Shown: positions 7,922-15,896 of the stretch, in pieces | Numbering within the stretch: the first letter of the stretch is position 1 | Layout: each line of letters starts with the position of its first letter | Origin: Nitrospinae bacterium CG11_big_fil_rev_8_21_14_0_20_56_8 | GTDB taxonomy: Bacteria > Nitrospinota > Nitrospinia > Nitrospinales > VA-1 | Length of the DNA: 17,918 nt | NCBI GenBank assembly: GCA_002796165.1 | Contig: PCWF01000073.1 | Coordinates: forward strand, 1 to 17,918 | Direction of reading: 5' to 3' | Translations under genes and position numbers: made by a program | Notes under the pieces: generated by a model | What the model saw: the letters and a program-made list of their open reading frames with translations, nothing else | What the model was told of the DNA's origin: nothing | Database searches by the model: none

Positions 7922-8788
7922 GTGGCCAAAGGCGATCAGGCAAGAACTTTAAAAAGAATGGTGTATGCAGATATGACCGGAGCGTCTCTCAGGGTCTTGG
8001 CCGTCAGTAGCGGCAAGGGAGGTGTGGGGAAGACCAACCTCGTCGCCAACCTCGCGTTTGCCCTGGCCAACCGGAAGAAAAAGGTGCTGGTGGTGGACGC
8101 CGACCTCGGGCTGAACAATGTCGATATCCTCCTGGGCCTGGTTCCCCGGCACCATATCGGCCATGTCCTGTCGGGAGAAAAAACCGTGGACGAAATTCTC
8201 GTGCCCGGTCCCCAGGGCATGATGATACTCCCCGCCGGAGATGGGTTGCAGGAGTTGACCCAGATCGATTCGGAAAAGAAAATGCTCATGATGGATGAGC
8301 TGGACCGGGTCAGCAACGGATTCGACTTTCTGATTTTCGACACCGGCGCCGGGATCTCCACCAACGTGACTTTCTTTTGCAGTGCCGCGCATGAGATCCT
8401 CCTCGTGATCTCCACCGAGCCCACGTCATTGACCGACGTTTACGCGCTGATCAAGGTCCTGTTTCAAAAACATGGCCAGAAACATTTCCGGATCATTGTG
8501 AACTCCGTCCGCTCCGAGCCCGAGGCGCAGAAGGTTTTCCGCCATCTGGCGGCCGTTACCGACCGGTTCCTTAAGAACGTGTCGCTGGAGTATATGGGAT
8601 TCATCCTCCTGGACGCCAATGTGCCCAAAGCGGTGCGCCAGCAAAAGGCCTTCATGGAGCTTTATCCCAACTCCAAGGCCAGTCTGTGCATCGACCAGTT
8701 GGCCAAAAAAATTGTGTTTGAACAATTGCCGGATTGGGCGAATCGGGATCAACCTTACTTCTGGAGGAGTGCGTTTCAGGTCCAATGA
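7922..8788 (+). CDS. flhG: MinD-like ATPase FlhG (FleN/YlxH), flagellar number regulator
   Basis: FlhG is a membrane-associated ParA/MinD-type ATPase that limits flagellar number and stimulates FlhF GTP hydrolysis. The product has 288 residues from a GTG start. Residues 4-11 (GDQARTLK) correspond to the conserved DQAxxLR activator helix that contacts FlhF. The deviant Walker A motif GKGGVGKT is at 31-38 with signature Lys32. It is followed by VLVVDADLGLNNVDILLGL and by FDFLIFDTGAGIS, the Walker B/switch II equivalent. Position directly after flhF is the usual arrangement. Its stop overlaps the next small gene by four bases. Confidence 0.95.
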   Translation: MAKGDQARTLKRMVYADMTGASLRVLAVSSGKGGVGKTNLVANLAFALANRKKKVLVVDADLGLNNVDILLGLVPRHHIGHVLSGEKTVDEILVPGPQGMMILPAGDGLQELTQIDSEKKMLMMDELDRVSNGFDFLIFDTGAGISTNVTFFCSAAHEILLVISTEPTSLTDVYALIKVLFQKHGQKHFRIIVNSVRSEPEAQKVFRHLAAVTDRFLKNVSLEYMGFILLDANVPKAVRQQKAFMELYPNSKASLCIDQLAKKIVFEQLPDWANRDQPYFWRSAFQVQ

Positions 8789-9048
8789 GCGAGATAACCG
8801 CCAAAAAGACCGCCCTCGCCTTCGCCCTGTTCAGTTTCGGGTTGATGGTCGTGGGTAGCGTGATCAATGGATCGACCTTTCTCACCGCCCTCATTCGCGG
8901 GGGAGAGGCGGCCATCCTGTTCGGTCTGCTGGGCCTGATCTTTCTCGCCCTCCTGGTGGACCGTGGGGAATCGATGGATTCGATCCCGGCATCGCCGATG
9001 TCGGAAACGGTAGAGGAAGCTTCAAAGGAAACGGAACCCGATCAATAG
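8785..9048 (+). CDS. Small two-helix membrane protein between flhG and fliA, unknown function
   Basis: I do not recognise this family. The ATG at 8785 overlaps the flhG stop (ATGA) and gives 87 residues. There are two hydrophobic helices, about 9-28 and 41-58, joined by a short loop (NGSTFLTALIRGGE), and an acidic, Ser-rich tail of about 28 residues ending KETEPDQ. A longer in-frame version would begin at 8734 inside flhG; the coupled start is more likely. The position between flhG and fliA suggests a role in flagellar assembly or its regulation, but the sequence does not show which. Confidence 0.72.
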   Translation: MSEITAKKTALAFALFSFGLMVVGSVINGSTFLTALIRGGEAAILFGLLGLIFLALLVDRGESMDSIPASPMSETVEEASKETEPDQ

Positions 9049-9075
9049 ACTTGACGTTAAGGCGTGGTTTGAATT

Positions 9076-9837
9076 ATGTCGAATAAAGAACAGGTTGTCG
9101 GTGAGGTAGAGATCACCCCGGAAAATCGCGACCGGATCATTAAGGAATACGCTCCCATGATCAAGTATGTCGCCAACCGGATCGCCCTCCGTCTGCCTCC
9201 TCATATCGAAGTCGATGACCTGATCAGCGTGGGGGTGTTGGGGTTGATCGACGCCATCAATAAGTACGATCCCACCCGTGGCGCCAAATTCAAGACCTAT
9301 GCGGAGTTTCGGGTGCGGGGAGCCATTCTCGACGAATTGCGATCCATGGACTGGGTCCCCCGTTCGGTGCGCCAGAAGGCCTCCAGTATCGAGGCGGTGA
9401 TTCACAAACTGCAATCGAAACTGGGCCGCCCGCCCGAGGACGAGGAAATCGCGTTGGATATGGGAATTCCCCTCGATGAATTTTACGGAAACCTCCATCA
9501 GACGCAAAGCATGCCGATCCTGAGCCTGGAAGACCTCGGCATCGCCAAGGAAAGCGGGGAACAGCAGAGCCTCCTCGACTGCCTCGCCGGGAAAGGCGAT
9601 GCGGACCCCCAAACCCACCTTCGCCTCAACGAACTCAAAGAAATTATCGCCCGCGCCATCGACTCTCTTCCCGAAAAGGAGAGGCTGATGATCTCGCTTT
9701 ATTACTATGAAGAACTCACCATGAAGGAAATCGGCGAGGTCCTGGGCATCACCGAATCCCGCGTTTCGCAAATTCACTCCAAGGCCGTTTTTCGTCTCCG
9801 CACCAAGCTCAAGGCGGTTATCGCCGACGAGTTGTAA
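9076..9837 (+). CDS. fliA: Flagellar sigma factor FliA (sigma-28)
   Basis: FliA directs RNA polymerase to late flagellar promoters such as those of flagellin and chemotaxis genes, and is normally held by the anti-sigma factor FlgM. The product has 253 residues. Region 2 spans about 22-95 (DDLISVGVLGLIDAINKYDP, then FKTYAEFRVRGAILDELRSMDWVPRSVR). Region 3 follows, and region 4 with a helix-turn-helix lies at about 195-245 (LTMKEIGEVLGITESRVSQI). The WVPRSVR block is typical of the sigma-28 group. The ribosome site is weak (AAGG 13 bases upstream), so it may depend on read-through translation from the operon. No flgM is seen in the window. Confidence 0.95.
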   Translation: MSNKEQVVGEVEITPENRDRIIKEYAPMIKYVANRIALRLPPHIEVDDLISVGVLGLIDAINKYDPTRGAKFKTYAEFRVRGAILDELRSMDWVPRSVRQKASSIEAVIHKLQSKLGRPPEDEEIALDMGIPLDEFYGNLHQTQSMPILSLEDLGIAKESGEQQSLLDCLAGKGDADPQTHLRLNELKEIIARAIDSLPEKERLMISLYYYEELTMKEIGEVLGITESRVSQIHSKAVFRLRTKLKAVIADEL

Positions 9838-9881
9838 TCCCCTGCCGTTGGCTCTTATCCGTTGAAAATCGGGGTTCGCAA

Positions 9882-9907
9882 AAATTCCGGAAGGCTGTCC
9901 GGATTTT
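9882..9907. terminator. Bidirectional intrinsic terminator between fliA and the convergent operon
   Basis: AAATTCCGG (9882-9890) pairs with CCGGATTTT (9899-9907) with one T-T mismatch and an eight-base loop. On the + strand the stem runs into TTTT. On the - strand it is followed by TTTTT. It sits between the convergent ends of fliA (9837) and the acyltransferase gene (9941), where a shared terminator is expected. The stem is modest. Confidence 0.55.
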
Positions 9908-9940
9908 GGATGGCCCGTTGACAGCAACGAAGTCACGGAA

Positions 9941-10882
9941 TCAGTAGATTTTAGCGCCACCCTCCTCCGGTGGGCGGGTTTTCCACCGGCGATGAGCCCA
10001 CATCCAGCATTCCGGATGAAGGCGGACCTTTTCTTCGATAAAGGATTCGCAGGCCTGCGTCCACGTGAGGAGATCGGCTTCCTTGTCGCCGGTTTTTTCA
10101 AGGTGAATCTCCGGACCGTACTCGATGCGCCAGGTGCCCCGCCCGGTGGGATAGGAAAAGAGGGGAAGGATGGCCGCCCCGATTTTGTAACTGAGGAGCG
10201 CGACCGAGCGGGCGGTGGCCGCCTTCCGGCCGAAAAAGTCCACGAACACGCCCCCCTTGGCGGTATTTTGATCCATCATCACCCCCACGCAATGGTTGTT
10301 CTTGAGCGCCCGGACAATGCGGAGCGGGGGATCCTCCCGGTAAAACAGCTCATTCCCCGATGCGGTGCGCAGTTTTTCCGTGACGGATTCCAGCAGGGGA
10401 TTGTCCAGCCTCCTCACAATGGGATGCAGTTTACCCAATCCCATATAACCGTGGTTGATGGCCATGAATTCCCAGTTCCCGAAATGGGCGGACAGGAAAA
10501 AAACTCCCTTACCCCGGTCGAGGCATTTCTTAAGCGCGTCCAGTCCCTTGGGATCCTCTTCAAGCAATTGCTTAGCGCGGTATTGGGTGTCGGATTGCAA
10601 CCAGAGGCATTGCAGGGCCGCGGCCACCAGGTTCTGGGTGGATCGTTCGAGGATGGCTTCTTTTTCGTTGTGTGTTTTGGAATCGCCGAAAGCGAGGTCG
10701 ATATTGATACGGGCAATCTGTTTTCTTTTTCCGGGAATGGAATTCAATAACGATCCCAGCTTTCGGGCCCATCGATCCAGCGTTAAAGGATGAAGAGGTC
10801 TGACCAGGGCCGAAATCAACTGGAACAGGCCATATTCGAAAGCATGTCTCAGGGGCGTGAGGGGGCCCCGCTTTTTACTCAT
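9941..10882 (-). CDS. LpxL/HtrB-family lysophospholipid (lipid A) acyltransferase
   Basis: The 313-residue protein belongs to the LpxL/HtrB/LpxM family, which adds secondary acyl chains to lipid A precursors at the inner membrane. The HX4(D/E) catalytic motif is His133-Phe-Gly-Asn-Trp-Glu138. Other conserved blocks are MMDQN (202-206), FFGRKAATA (216-224) and WMWAHRRWKTRP (293-304). An N-terminal hydrophobic stretch (about 15-30) would anchor it. It is the last gene of the purE-tsaC-acpS group, starting 12 bp after acpS. Whether the substrate is lipid A or another lipid cannot be told, so I give no symbol. Confidence 0.9.
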   Translation of the reverse strand: MSKKRGPLTPLRHAFEYGLFQLISALVRPLHPLTLDRWARKLGSLLNSIPGKRKQIARINIDLAFGDSKTHNEKEAILERSTQNLVAAALQCLWLQSDTQYRAKQLLEEDPKGLDALKKCLDRGKGVFFLSAHFGNWEFMAINHGYMGLGKLHPIVRRLDNPLLESVTEKLRTASGNELFYREDPPLRIVRALKNNHCVGVMMDQNTAKGGVFVDFFGRKAATARSVALLSYKIGAAILPLFSYPTGRGTWRIEYGPEIHLEKTGDKEADLLTWTQACESFIEEKVRLHPECWMWAHRRWKTRPPEEGGAKIY

Positions 10883-10894
10883 GTCGGGTTCTCA

Positions 10895-11272
10895 TTATTT
10901 CTCGGCGAGAGCCTGGGCGACGGCGTAATCTTGCCCGTGGGAAATAGATATGTGGATGGCCTTGAGTTTCAGGGATTCGAAGAGTTCCTTCCCCTTGCCG
11001 TGGAGCCTGAGAATCGGGCGGCCCGATGGTTCCGAGACCACTTCCAGATCCTTCCAGCCGATTCCCCCGGTCATCCCGGTTCCCAGACACTTGAGCACCG
11101 CCTCCTTGACGGCGAAACGGCCGGCGAAGTGGAGGACGGGATTGGAACGGGAGCGGCAGAATTCGATTTCCTCGGGGGTGAAGAGTTTTCCCTCGAACCG
11201 CTCTGCGTATTTTTCCATCGACTTTTGGATGCGTCCGATTTCCACGATATCGATTCCGATGCCGAAAATCAT
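10895..11272 (-). CDS. acpS: Holo-[acyl-carrier-protein] synthase AcpS
   Basis: AcpS transfers the 4'-phosphopantetheine arm from coenzyme A to acyl carrier protein, which activates fatty acid synthesis. The 125-residue product has the typical size. The metal-binding Asp8 lies in GIGIDIVEI and Glu57 in FAGRFAVKEAVLK. The C-terminal HISISHGQDYAVAQA block is also characteristic. It lies 23 bp after tsaC with no clear Shine-Dalgarno site, and 12 bp before the acyltransferase gene, which fits a shared link to lipid synthesis. Confidence 0.95.
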   Translation of the reverse strand: MIFGIGIDIVEIGRIQKSMEKYAERFEGKLFTPEEIEFCRSRSNPVLHFAGRFAVKEAVLKCLGTGMTGGIGWKDLEVVSEPSGRPILRLHGKGKELFESLKLKAIHISISHGQDYAVAQALAEK

Positions 11273-11295
11273 GAGGGGTTGGCCGGGTTCAAGGG

Positions 11296-11940
11296 TTAAA
11301 TTCCATTAAGACACTTAAGGATTTCCTCGCGTCCGATGGCCCCTTCCCGCAAAAAGCGGGGAGGCGATACGGTGAGGTCGATCAGGGTGGATACCTTGCC
11401 TCCGGGGGTAGGGCCCCCGTCGAGGATGAGGTCCACGTGGTTTCCCAACTGCTCCTCGACCTGCCGGGCGGTGGTGGGATTTTCGGTTCCGCTTAAGTTG
11501 GCGCTGGACGCCGTGAGCGAATGGTGGAGATCGTTGATCAACCGCCGCGCAAGGTCATGACGGGGAAAGCGCACGCCGATGGTTCCGGTCCCGGCGGTTA
11601 GAAGGTGGGGCAATTCGGGCCGGGCTCTCAGTACGAGGGTCAGCGGTCCGGGCCAGAACGTTTGCGCCAATGCGGCCGCCGTTGGGGGAAACTCCTCCGC
11701 CACCGAATCGATCTGATCCAGCGAACTCACCAGCACCAGGATCGGTTTGCCGGATGTCCGGCCCTTGATCTCGTAAATCCGCGCGACCGCGGCTTCGTTG
11801 AACGGGTCCGCCCCCAAACCGTAAAACGTGTCGGTGGGGTAGGCGATGACTCCTCCCCGTTGGAGGATGTGCCGGATCGGTTCCAGTCCCCCCCCCCGGT
11901 TCAGCGCGTCTTTCAGGTCAAGCTTTATGGTGCCCACCAT
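11296..11940 (-). CDS. tsaC: Threonylcarbamoyl-AMP synthase (TsaC/Sua5/YrdC family)
   Basis: This enzyme makes threonylcarbamoyl-AMP from threonine, bicarbonate and ATP for the t6A37 modification of ANN-decoding tRNAs. The 214-residue product contains the YrdC fold without the extra Sua5 C-terminal domain. Visible motifs are YPTDTFYGLG (34-43), KGRTSGKP (59-66), WPGPLTLVL (97-105), SSANLSG (145-151) and STLIDL (184-189). The start overlaps the 3' end of purE by 23 bp. A run of ten G on the coding strand covers codons 15-18, so this frame would be sensitive to slippage or sequencing error. The frame reads through intact here. Confidence 0.93.
   Translation of the reverse strand: MVGTIKLDLKDALNRGGGLEPIRHILQRGGVIAYPTDTFYGLGADPFNEAAVARIYEIKGRTSGKPILVLVSSLDQIDSVAEEFPPTAAALAQTFWPGPLTLVLRARPELPHLLTAGTGTIGVRFPRHDLARRLINDLHHSLTASSANLSGTENPTTARQVEEQLGNHVDLILDGGPTPGGKVSTLIDLTVSPPRFLREGAIGREEILKCLNGI
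11888..11897. repeat. Ten-base C/G homopolymer inside tsaC
   Basis: Ten consecutive C on the + strand give G10 on the coding strand, encoding Arg-Gly-Gly-Gly near the tsaC N-terminus (residues 15-18). A one-base change would frameshift the protein early. Confidence 0.9.
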
Positions 11941-12442
11941 AAGTGGCCTGGACTTTCTTGCTTTTTCGTTCCACTTCCCAGACCTGATCCTTTTTGAACC
12001 GAAGCAGTTTGGAGGCCAGGACGGAATCGTTCAATGCCAGGATCTGCACGGCCAGGACGGCGGCGTTGCGGGCTCCCGGCTTGCCGATGGCCATTGTCGC
12101 CACCGGTACGCCTCCCGGCATTTGCACGGTGGACAGCAGGGCATCCAGTCCCTTTAACGCGCTGGAATCGATGGGCACCCCGATCACGGGAAGCGTGGTC
12201 TCCGCCGCGATCACCCCGGCCAGATGGGCCGACGCACCCGCGCCGGCGATGATGATCCGCATCCCGTCCCGTTCCGCCTTCTTGACATACCGGCGGGTGC
12301 GTTCCGGGGACCGATGGGCCGACGTCACCAGAATTTCGTGAGGAACGTCGAATTCCTTCAGGATGCGGCTGGTCTCTTCCATCACCGACATATCGGAATC
12401 GCTTCCCATCACAATTCCCACCATGGGTTTAACCGAATTCAT
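11918..12442 (-). CDS. purE: 5-(carboxyamino)imidazole ribonucleotide mutase PurE
   Basis: PurE converts N5-CAIR to CAIR in purine biosynthesis. The ATG at 12442 gives 174 residues, a normal length. The reading frame stays open upstream but the added segment has no PurE similarity. Family motifs are GIVMGSDSDM (9-18), SAHRSPERT (about 41-49), IAGAGASAHLAG and MPGGVPVATMAIG. These fit class I PurE, which normally works with PurK; no purK lies in this window. A weak AAGG sits about eight bases upstream. The gene heads the - strand group with tsaC, acpS and the acyltransferase, and has its own promoter at 12503-12531. Confidence 0.95.
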   Translation of the reverse strand: MNSVKPMVGIVMGSDSDMSVMEETSRILKEFDVPHEILVTSAHRSPERTRRYVKKAERDGMRIIIAGAGASAHLAGVIAAETTLPVIGVPIDSSALKGLDALLSTVQMPGGVPVATMAIGKPGARNAAVLAVQILALNDSVLASKLLRFKKDQVWEVERKSKKVQATYGGHHKA

Positions 12443-12475
12443 ATCAGGCCTTGGAAACAGGTTTGGATTAAGCGT

Positions 12476-12489
12476 AAAAGCATGCTTTT
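12476..12489. promoter_or_regulatory. Perfect 14-bp palindrome in the purE leader
   Basis: AAAAGCATGCTTTT is a perfect inverted repeat centred about 14 bp downstream of the predicted purE transcription start. It could be an operator, or a weak hairpin in the leader RNA or at the end of the upstream transcript. It is not a close match to the Escherichia coli PurR box. Confidence 0.4.
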
Positions 12490-12502
12490 GCTTGGAACGG
12501 TT

Positions 12503-12531
12503 CTTATAACAGCTTTTCCGGCTCCGATCAA
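12503..12531 (-). promoter_or_regulatory. Sigma-70 type promoter for purE-tsaC-acpS-acyltransferase
   Basis: On the - strand TTGATC (12526-12531) and TATAAG (12503-12508) are separated by exactly 17 bp, with an extended TGT directly before the -10 box. The boxes match consensus at 4 of 6 and 5 of 6 positions. Transcription would start near 12496, leaving a leader of about 55 bases before purE. Confidence 0.65.
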
Positions 12532-12554
12532 GGAGGGGAATGCCCGGACCGGCA

Positions 12555-15500
12555 TCAGGTGTCCTCGCACACCACCCGGAAACCGAGGAAGGAGGTGCAG
12601 TAGCTTCGGGAGAACGAAAGCCGCCTCCAGGGTGCAATGTGTTTATAGTTCGTGATAAAACTTCCTCCCCGGACGATTTTATATTCCAGTCCCTGAACCC
12701 GGGGTTTGGGCAGGGAGTCCATGACCCATTCGTAGACATTCCCGTAGAGATCCCGCGTTCCCCCCATCCGGTCGAGGTCGGGGAAATGATCGACGGGAGT
12801 GGTGTCGCCGATTCCGGTTTCCTCAATGTTGCAGAACCGGACGATTTCCTCCGGCGTCCATAGAAACTGATCGGGGGGGATTGCTCCAAAATCGCTGGCG
12901 ACGAATTCCCATTCTTTTTCCGTCGGCAGGCGAACGGGTTTGCCTGCCTGTTCGGTTTTCCAGCGGCAGAAGGCCTGTATATCGTTCCAGGAAACCTGGG
13001 TCACGGGATGGTGGAATTTGGGGTACAGGGAATCGGGGCGGCCGTCGGGTTTCAGCCAGAACGCCGATTTGTCCGGCGCCAGGGTGGGATTTCCATAAGT
13101 TGCAATGGTTCGCGTCCCCTCGGGTCCGTAAACGGGTTTTGTGCCGCTGTGGTAAGTGATGGCGGTGACGGTGGTCTCGGCTTCGGTCTTGTAACCGGTT
13201 TCCTGGATGAACCGGAAGAACTCGATGTTGGTGACGGGAAACTTGCTCATGAGGACGGGTTTTTGGATGGCGGTTTCCTGATATGGCGCCGCGTCTTTGG
13301 ACACCTTGTGTCCCATCCAGAATTTTCCCGCCGGGACCCGGGTCCATTGGATCCATTTTTCGGAAAGCTTGAAGATGTTGTCCATCAGGTGCGGCTCCGG
13401 CACATCCTCCGGCGAAAGGCCCAGCATGTGGCGCACCAGCCGGGGCCATTCGGCGCGCGCCAGGGCCTCGTCGTATTCGAGGGGTTTGCGCTCGTCTTCC
13501 TCGGCGATGATCTCGATTTTTCCTTTTTCGCGTTCCCGGTGAAACGCTTCCGACAAGTCCTCGAAAGCCTTGCCGAGGTGGGTCAGCTTGTCTTCGTACT
13601 GAAGCACCGAATCCATCAGTTCCTTGCGGCGCACCTCGTCCTCCTCCACCATGCTTTTCTTGACATCGGCCAGTTCTTCCATGTAAGACCGGTATTCCTG
13701 AACTTTTTGCCGGAGTTCCTTTTCCATGGCCTCGACCATCTCCTCGCGTTTTACCAACCGCTCCTTGACGGCCATCTCCGAGGCGGCGGTTTGTTTCTCC
13801 ACCGATTTTTCCTTTTCCTTTAACGTTTCCACGACGCGCGAGGCATCGTTTTCCATCGCGGCGATTCTTCCCTTGAACCGGTCATACTCGGTCTGTTGCG
13901 AGTCGAGAATTCTCTCGTAGGTCATTTGAAAATCGTCGAGGAACCGGTTGACCTTTTCCTGATATTCGAGGGCGTTTTCCTTTAACGCCTGAACCTCATG
14001 GAGGTGTCCGGCGATCTCCGTTTCGCTTTCCTGAAGCCGCCGGGCGGTCTCCTCTTCCATTTTGGCCTGATTCTTGAGTTTTTCGGCCAGATTGCTTTGA
14101 TCCTCATTGAGGCGGTCTTCCTTCTCGTCAAACGTCATTTCCTTTTCGATCTGTTCGACCTCAAACGAGTTCCGCAGTTCTTCGTATTCTTCTTTCAGCC
14201 GCTTCAGCTCCGTGGTTTCCCGCCGCACCAGATCCTTTTCCTTTTTTCTCAGGCGCTGTTGTTCGCGGAGGAGTTCTTCGTGGGTTTCGTTCAAGGCCGC
14301 AAGGGCTTTCTCCCGTTCCTTGTCGATTTCCTGGAGCTTTTGGGCGATGTCCTCCTGGGCCTTTTTCTGATCTTCTTCAATGGATTTGACCACGTTTTGT
14401 TTGCGCCGGGACACCTTGCGTTGATCCTTGGTCAGTGCGTCAAATTGCGCGGGATTGTACTTGCCTCCCTTGATGGCGGCAAGGGTGTCCAGGAGGATTT
14501 CTTTTTCCCGCTCGTTTTCTCGCTCCTGCTTGACCAGCAGTTTTTCTCTTTTGTTCAGTTTCTTTTCTCTCTTGTCCAGTTCGGCCTGGCGCTTTTTGAA
14601 CTGTTCGTCGGTTTGCGATTTGATTTCCAGAGCCAAACTCTGTTCGCGGACGCGGAGTTTTTCCGTTTCCTTGGCGACGCGTTCTTCCTCCTCTTCCCAT
14701 TCTTCCAGACGGCGGGCGAGGTATTCCGTTTTGCGGGTATAGTCCCGGTCCAGTTCGTGTTTTTTGTCTTCCAGTTGATCTTCCAGCGATTTCTTGAGTT
14801 TTTTACGTTCCGCCTGCGCCGCTCGAATCTGTTGCTCCAGAAGTTGTGTCCGTTTCAGCTGTTGGGCGGCCAGTTTCTGGACCTGTTTGTCGCGGGCCAG
14901 CAGGGCTTTGAGTTCCTTGTCGCGCCGGACCATGAGGTCTTTTTCCTGCGCCAGGAGGTTTTCCATCAGTTGGGTCATCTCGTCGAACTTGGCCTGGAAG
15001 ATGACCTCGTGCCGATTGAAATTGTCCTCCATGGTTTTTCGGCCCGACTCGTAATCGTGCAACTCTTGTGACCGGTTTTTGATGAGGACCCGGTTTTCCT
15101 CCAGGGCTTTTTCGAGATCCTGCTTGAATCGGTCGATTTCTTCCCGCGCCAGTTTTCTTTCCTGCTCGAACTGGGTTTCAAGGGTTTCTTTCTGTGACAA
15201 AAGGCCGGTACGAATATCGGCGTTCTCCCGCTCCAGCCGCGCTTTCTCCAGTTCCAATTGCTCTTCCTTGTCCATCAGCTCCTTCAATTTTGCCGTGGCC
15301 GCTTCTTCCTGGGATTTCAGGCGATCGACCTGGTTTTGGAACTCCTGGCGTAATTCTTCGGGAAGTGAGAAGGTCATTTCCTCAACCCGGAACTGCCGGG
15401 TCGAAGGTTCGGGGCCGGGACCAGGGGTTGCGCGGCCGGCGGGCGGCTCGTACTCCCACACGAAGGTGTATTGCGGCCCCAACGTCAAGCTGGAGGGGTT

Positions 15501-15791
15501 GAGGCCCCGGCGTTGCATTTCGTTGAGTTCGCCATTCAAGACCGCGCGCAGGGAAGAAAGGAATGATTCAATACTCAGCGGTTCCCCGGGGTCGGGGACC
15601 GAGAGACCTGCCTGGACAAGCCGTTCCGTAAGGTTTCCGGGGGGGATCGAGGACAAGATGTCGAGATCCGCGTCGTTGCGATAGCTGTTCCGCACGGCGT
15701 TCAACAAGGCGTGGGTCTCGGGAGTGCCCTGGTCACGGTGGTGCTGGATCAACTCGTCGATGGATTTAAGAGAGTTTGTGATCTGGCTCAT
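12555..15791 (-). CDS. Giant coiled-coil protein fused to a C-terminal FGE/SUMF1-type domain
   Basis: The 1078-residue product has three parts. Residues 1-140 are a globular, Pro/Gly-rich N-terminus that I do not recognise. Residues about 145-760 are a near-continuous, highly charged Glu/Lys/Arg coiled coil (for example REKKLNKREKLLVKQE near 408-423). Residues about 813-1078 form an FGE-sulfatase (SUMF1) fold: WTRVPAGKFWMG, FPVTNIEFFRF, HPVTQVSWNDIQAFCRW, RLPTEKEWEF, LYGNVYEWVMD, VRGGSF and LGFRVVCE. FGE enzymes oxidise a sulfatase Cys to formylglycine using a C-X4-C cysteine pair near the C-terminus. Here only Cys1065 lies in that segment and the residue five before it is not Cys, so catalysis is doubtful. 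A ligand-binding or structural role is likelier. No signal peptide or membrane helix is seen, so it is probably cytoplasmic. It has its own promoter but no clear Shine-Dalgarno site; the next in-frame ATG is about 90 codons downstream. Confidence 0.9.
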   Translation of the reverse strand: MSQITNSLKSIDELIQHHRDQGTPETHALLNAVRNSYRNDADLDILSSIPPGNLTERLVQAGLSVPDPGEPLSIESFLSSLRAVLNGELNEMQRRGLNPSSLTLGPQYTFVWEYEPPAGRATPGPGPEPSTRQFRVEEMTFSLPEELRQEFQNQVDRLKSQEEAATAKLKELMDKEEQLELEKARLERENADIRTGLLSQKETLETQFEQERKLAREEIDRFKQDLEKALEENRVLIKNRSQELHDYESGRKTMEDNFNRHEVIFQAKFDEMTQLMENLLAQEKDLMVRRDKELKALLARDKQVQKLAAQQLKRTQLLEQQIRAAQAERKKLKKSLEDQLEDKKHELDRDYTRKTEYLARRLEEWEEEEERVAKETEKLRVREQSLALEIKSQTDEQFKKRQAELDKREKKLNKREKLLVKQERENEREKEILLDTLAAIKGGKYNPAQFDALTKDQRKVSRRKQNVVKSIEEDQKKAQEDIAQKLQEIDKEREKALAALNETHEELLREQQRLRKKEKDLVRRETTELKRLKEEYEELRNSFEVEQIEKEMTFDEKEDRLNEDQSNLAEKLKNQAKMEEETARRLQESETEIAGHLHEVQALKENALEYQEKVNRFLDDFQMTYERILDSQQTEYDRFKGRIAAMENDASRVVETLKEKEKSVEKQTAASEMAVKERLVKREEMVEAMEKELRQKVQEYRSYMEELADVKKSMVEEDEVRRKELMDSVLQYEDKLTHLGKAFEDLSEAFHREREKGKIEIIAEEDERKPLEYDEALARAEWPRLVRHMLGLSPEDVPEPHLMDNIFKLSEKWIQWTRVPAGKFWMGHKVSKDAAPYQETAIQKPVLMSKFPVTNIEFFRFIQETGYKTEAETTVTAITYHSGTKPVYGPEGTRTIATYGNPTLAPDKSAFWLKPDGRPDSLYPKFHHPVTQVSWNDIQAFCRWKTEQAGKPVRLPTEKEWEFVASDFGAIPPDQFLWTPEEIVRFCNIEETGIGDTTPVDHFPDLDRMGGTRDLYGNVYEWVMDSLPKPRVQGLEYKIVRGGSFITNYKHIAPWRRLSFSRSYCTSFLGFRVVCEDT

Positions 15792-15867
15792 TGGGAACGT
15801 CCGCTGGCGAAAGGAGGGACCCGGGACTATTCATCGGGATTACGAAACCCATATCATCCCAGTTTTC

Positions 15868-15896
15868 ATTATAACAAAATAACCCTTTTCCAACAA
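15868..15896 (-). promoter_or_regulatory. Extended -10 promoter for the coiled-coil/FGE gene
   Basis: On the - strand TTGTTG (15891-15896) and a perfect TATAAT (15868-15873) are separated by 17 bp, with TGT directly before the -10 box. Transcription would start near 15861, giving a leader of about 70 bases. Within that leader the - strand reads CCCTCC near 15812-15817, complementary to a Shine-Dalgarno sequence; its meaning is unknown. Confidence 0.7.

Noticed and set aside
9049..9080. Possible sigma-70 promoter (TTGACG) just before fliA
   Set aside because: The sequence 17 bp downstream (TTATGT) is a poor -10 box and overlaps the fliA start codon.
13998..15071. 357-residue Phe/Leu-rich open frame on the + strand resembling a membrane protein
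   Set aside because: It is the complement of the Glu/Lys-rich coiled-coil gene; GAA/AAG codons read backwards give Phe and Leu.
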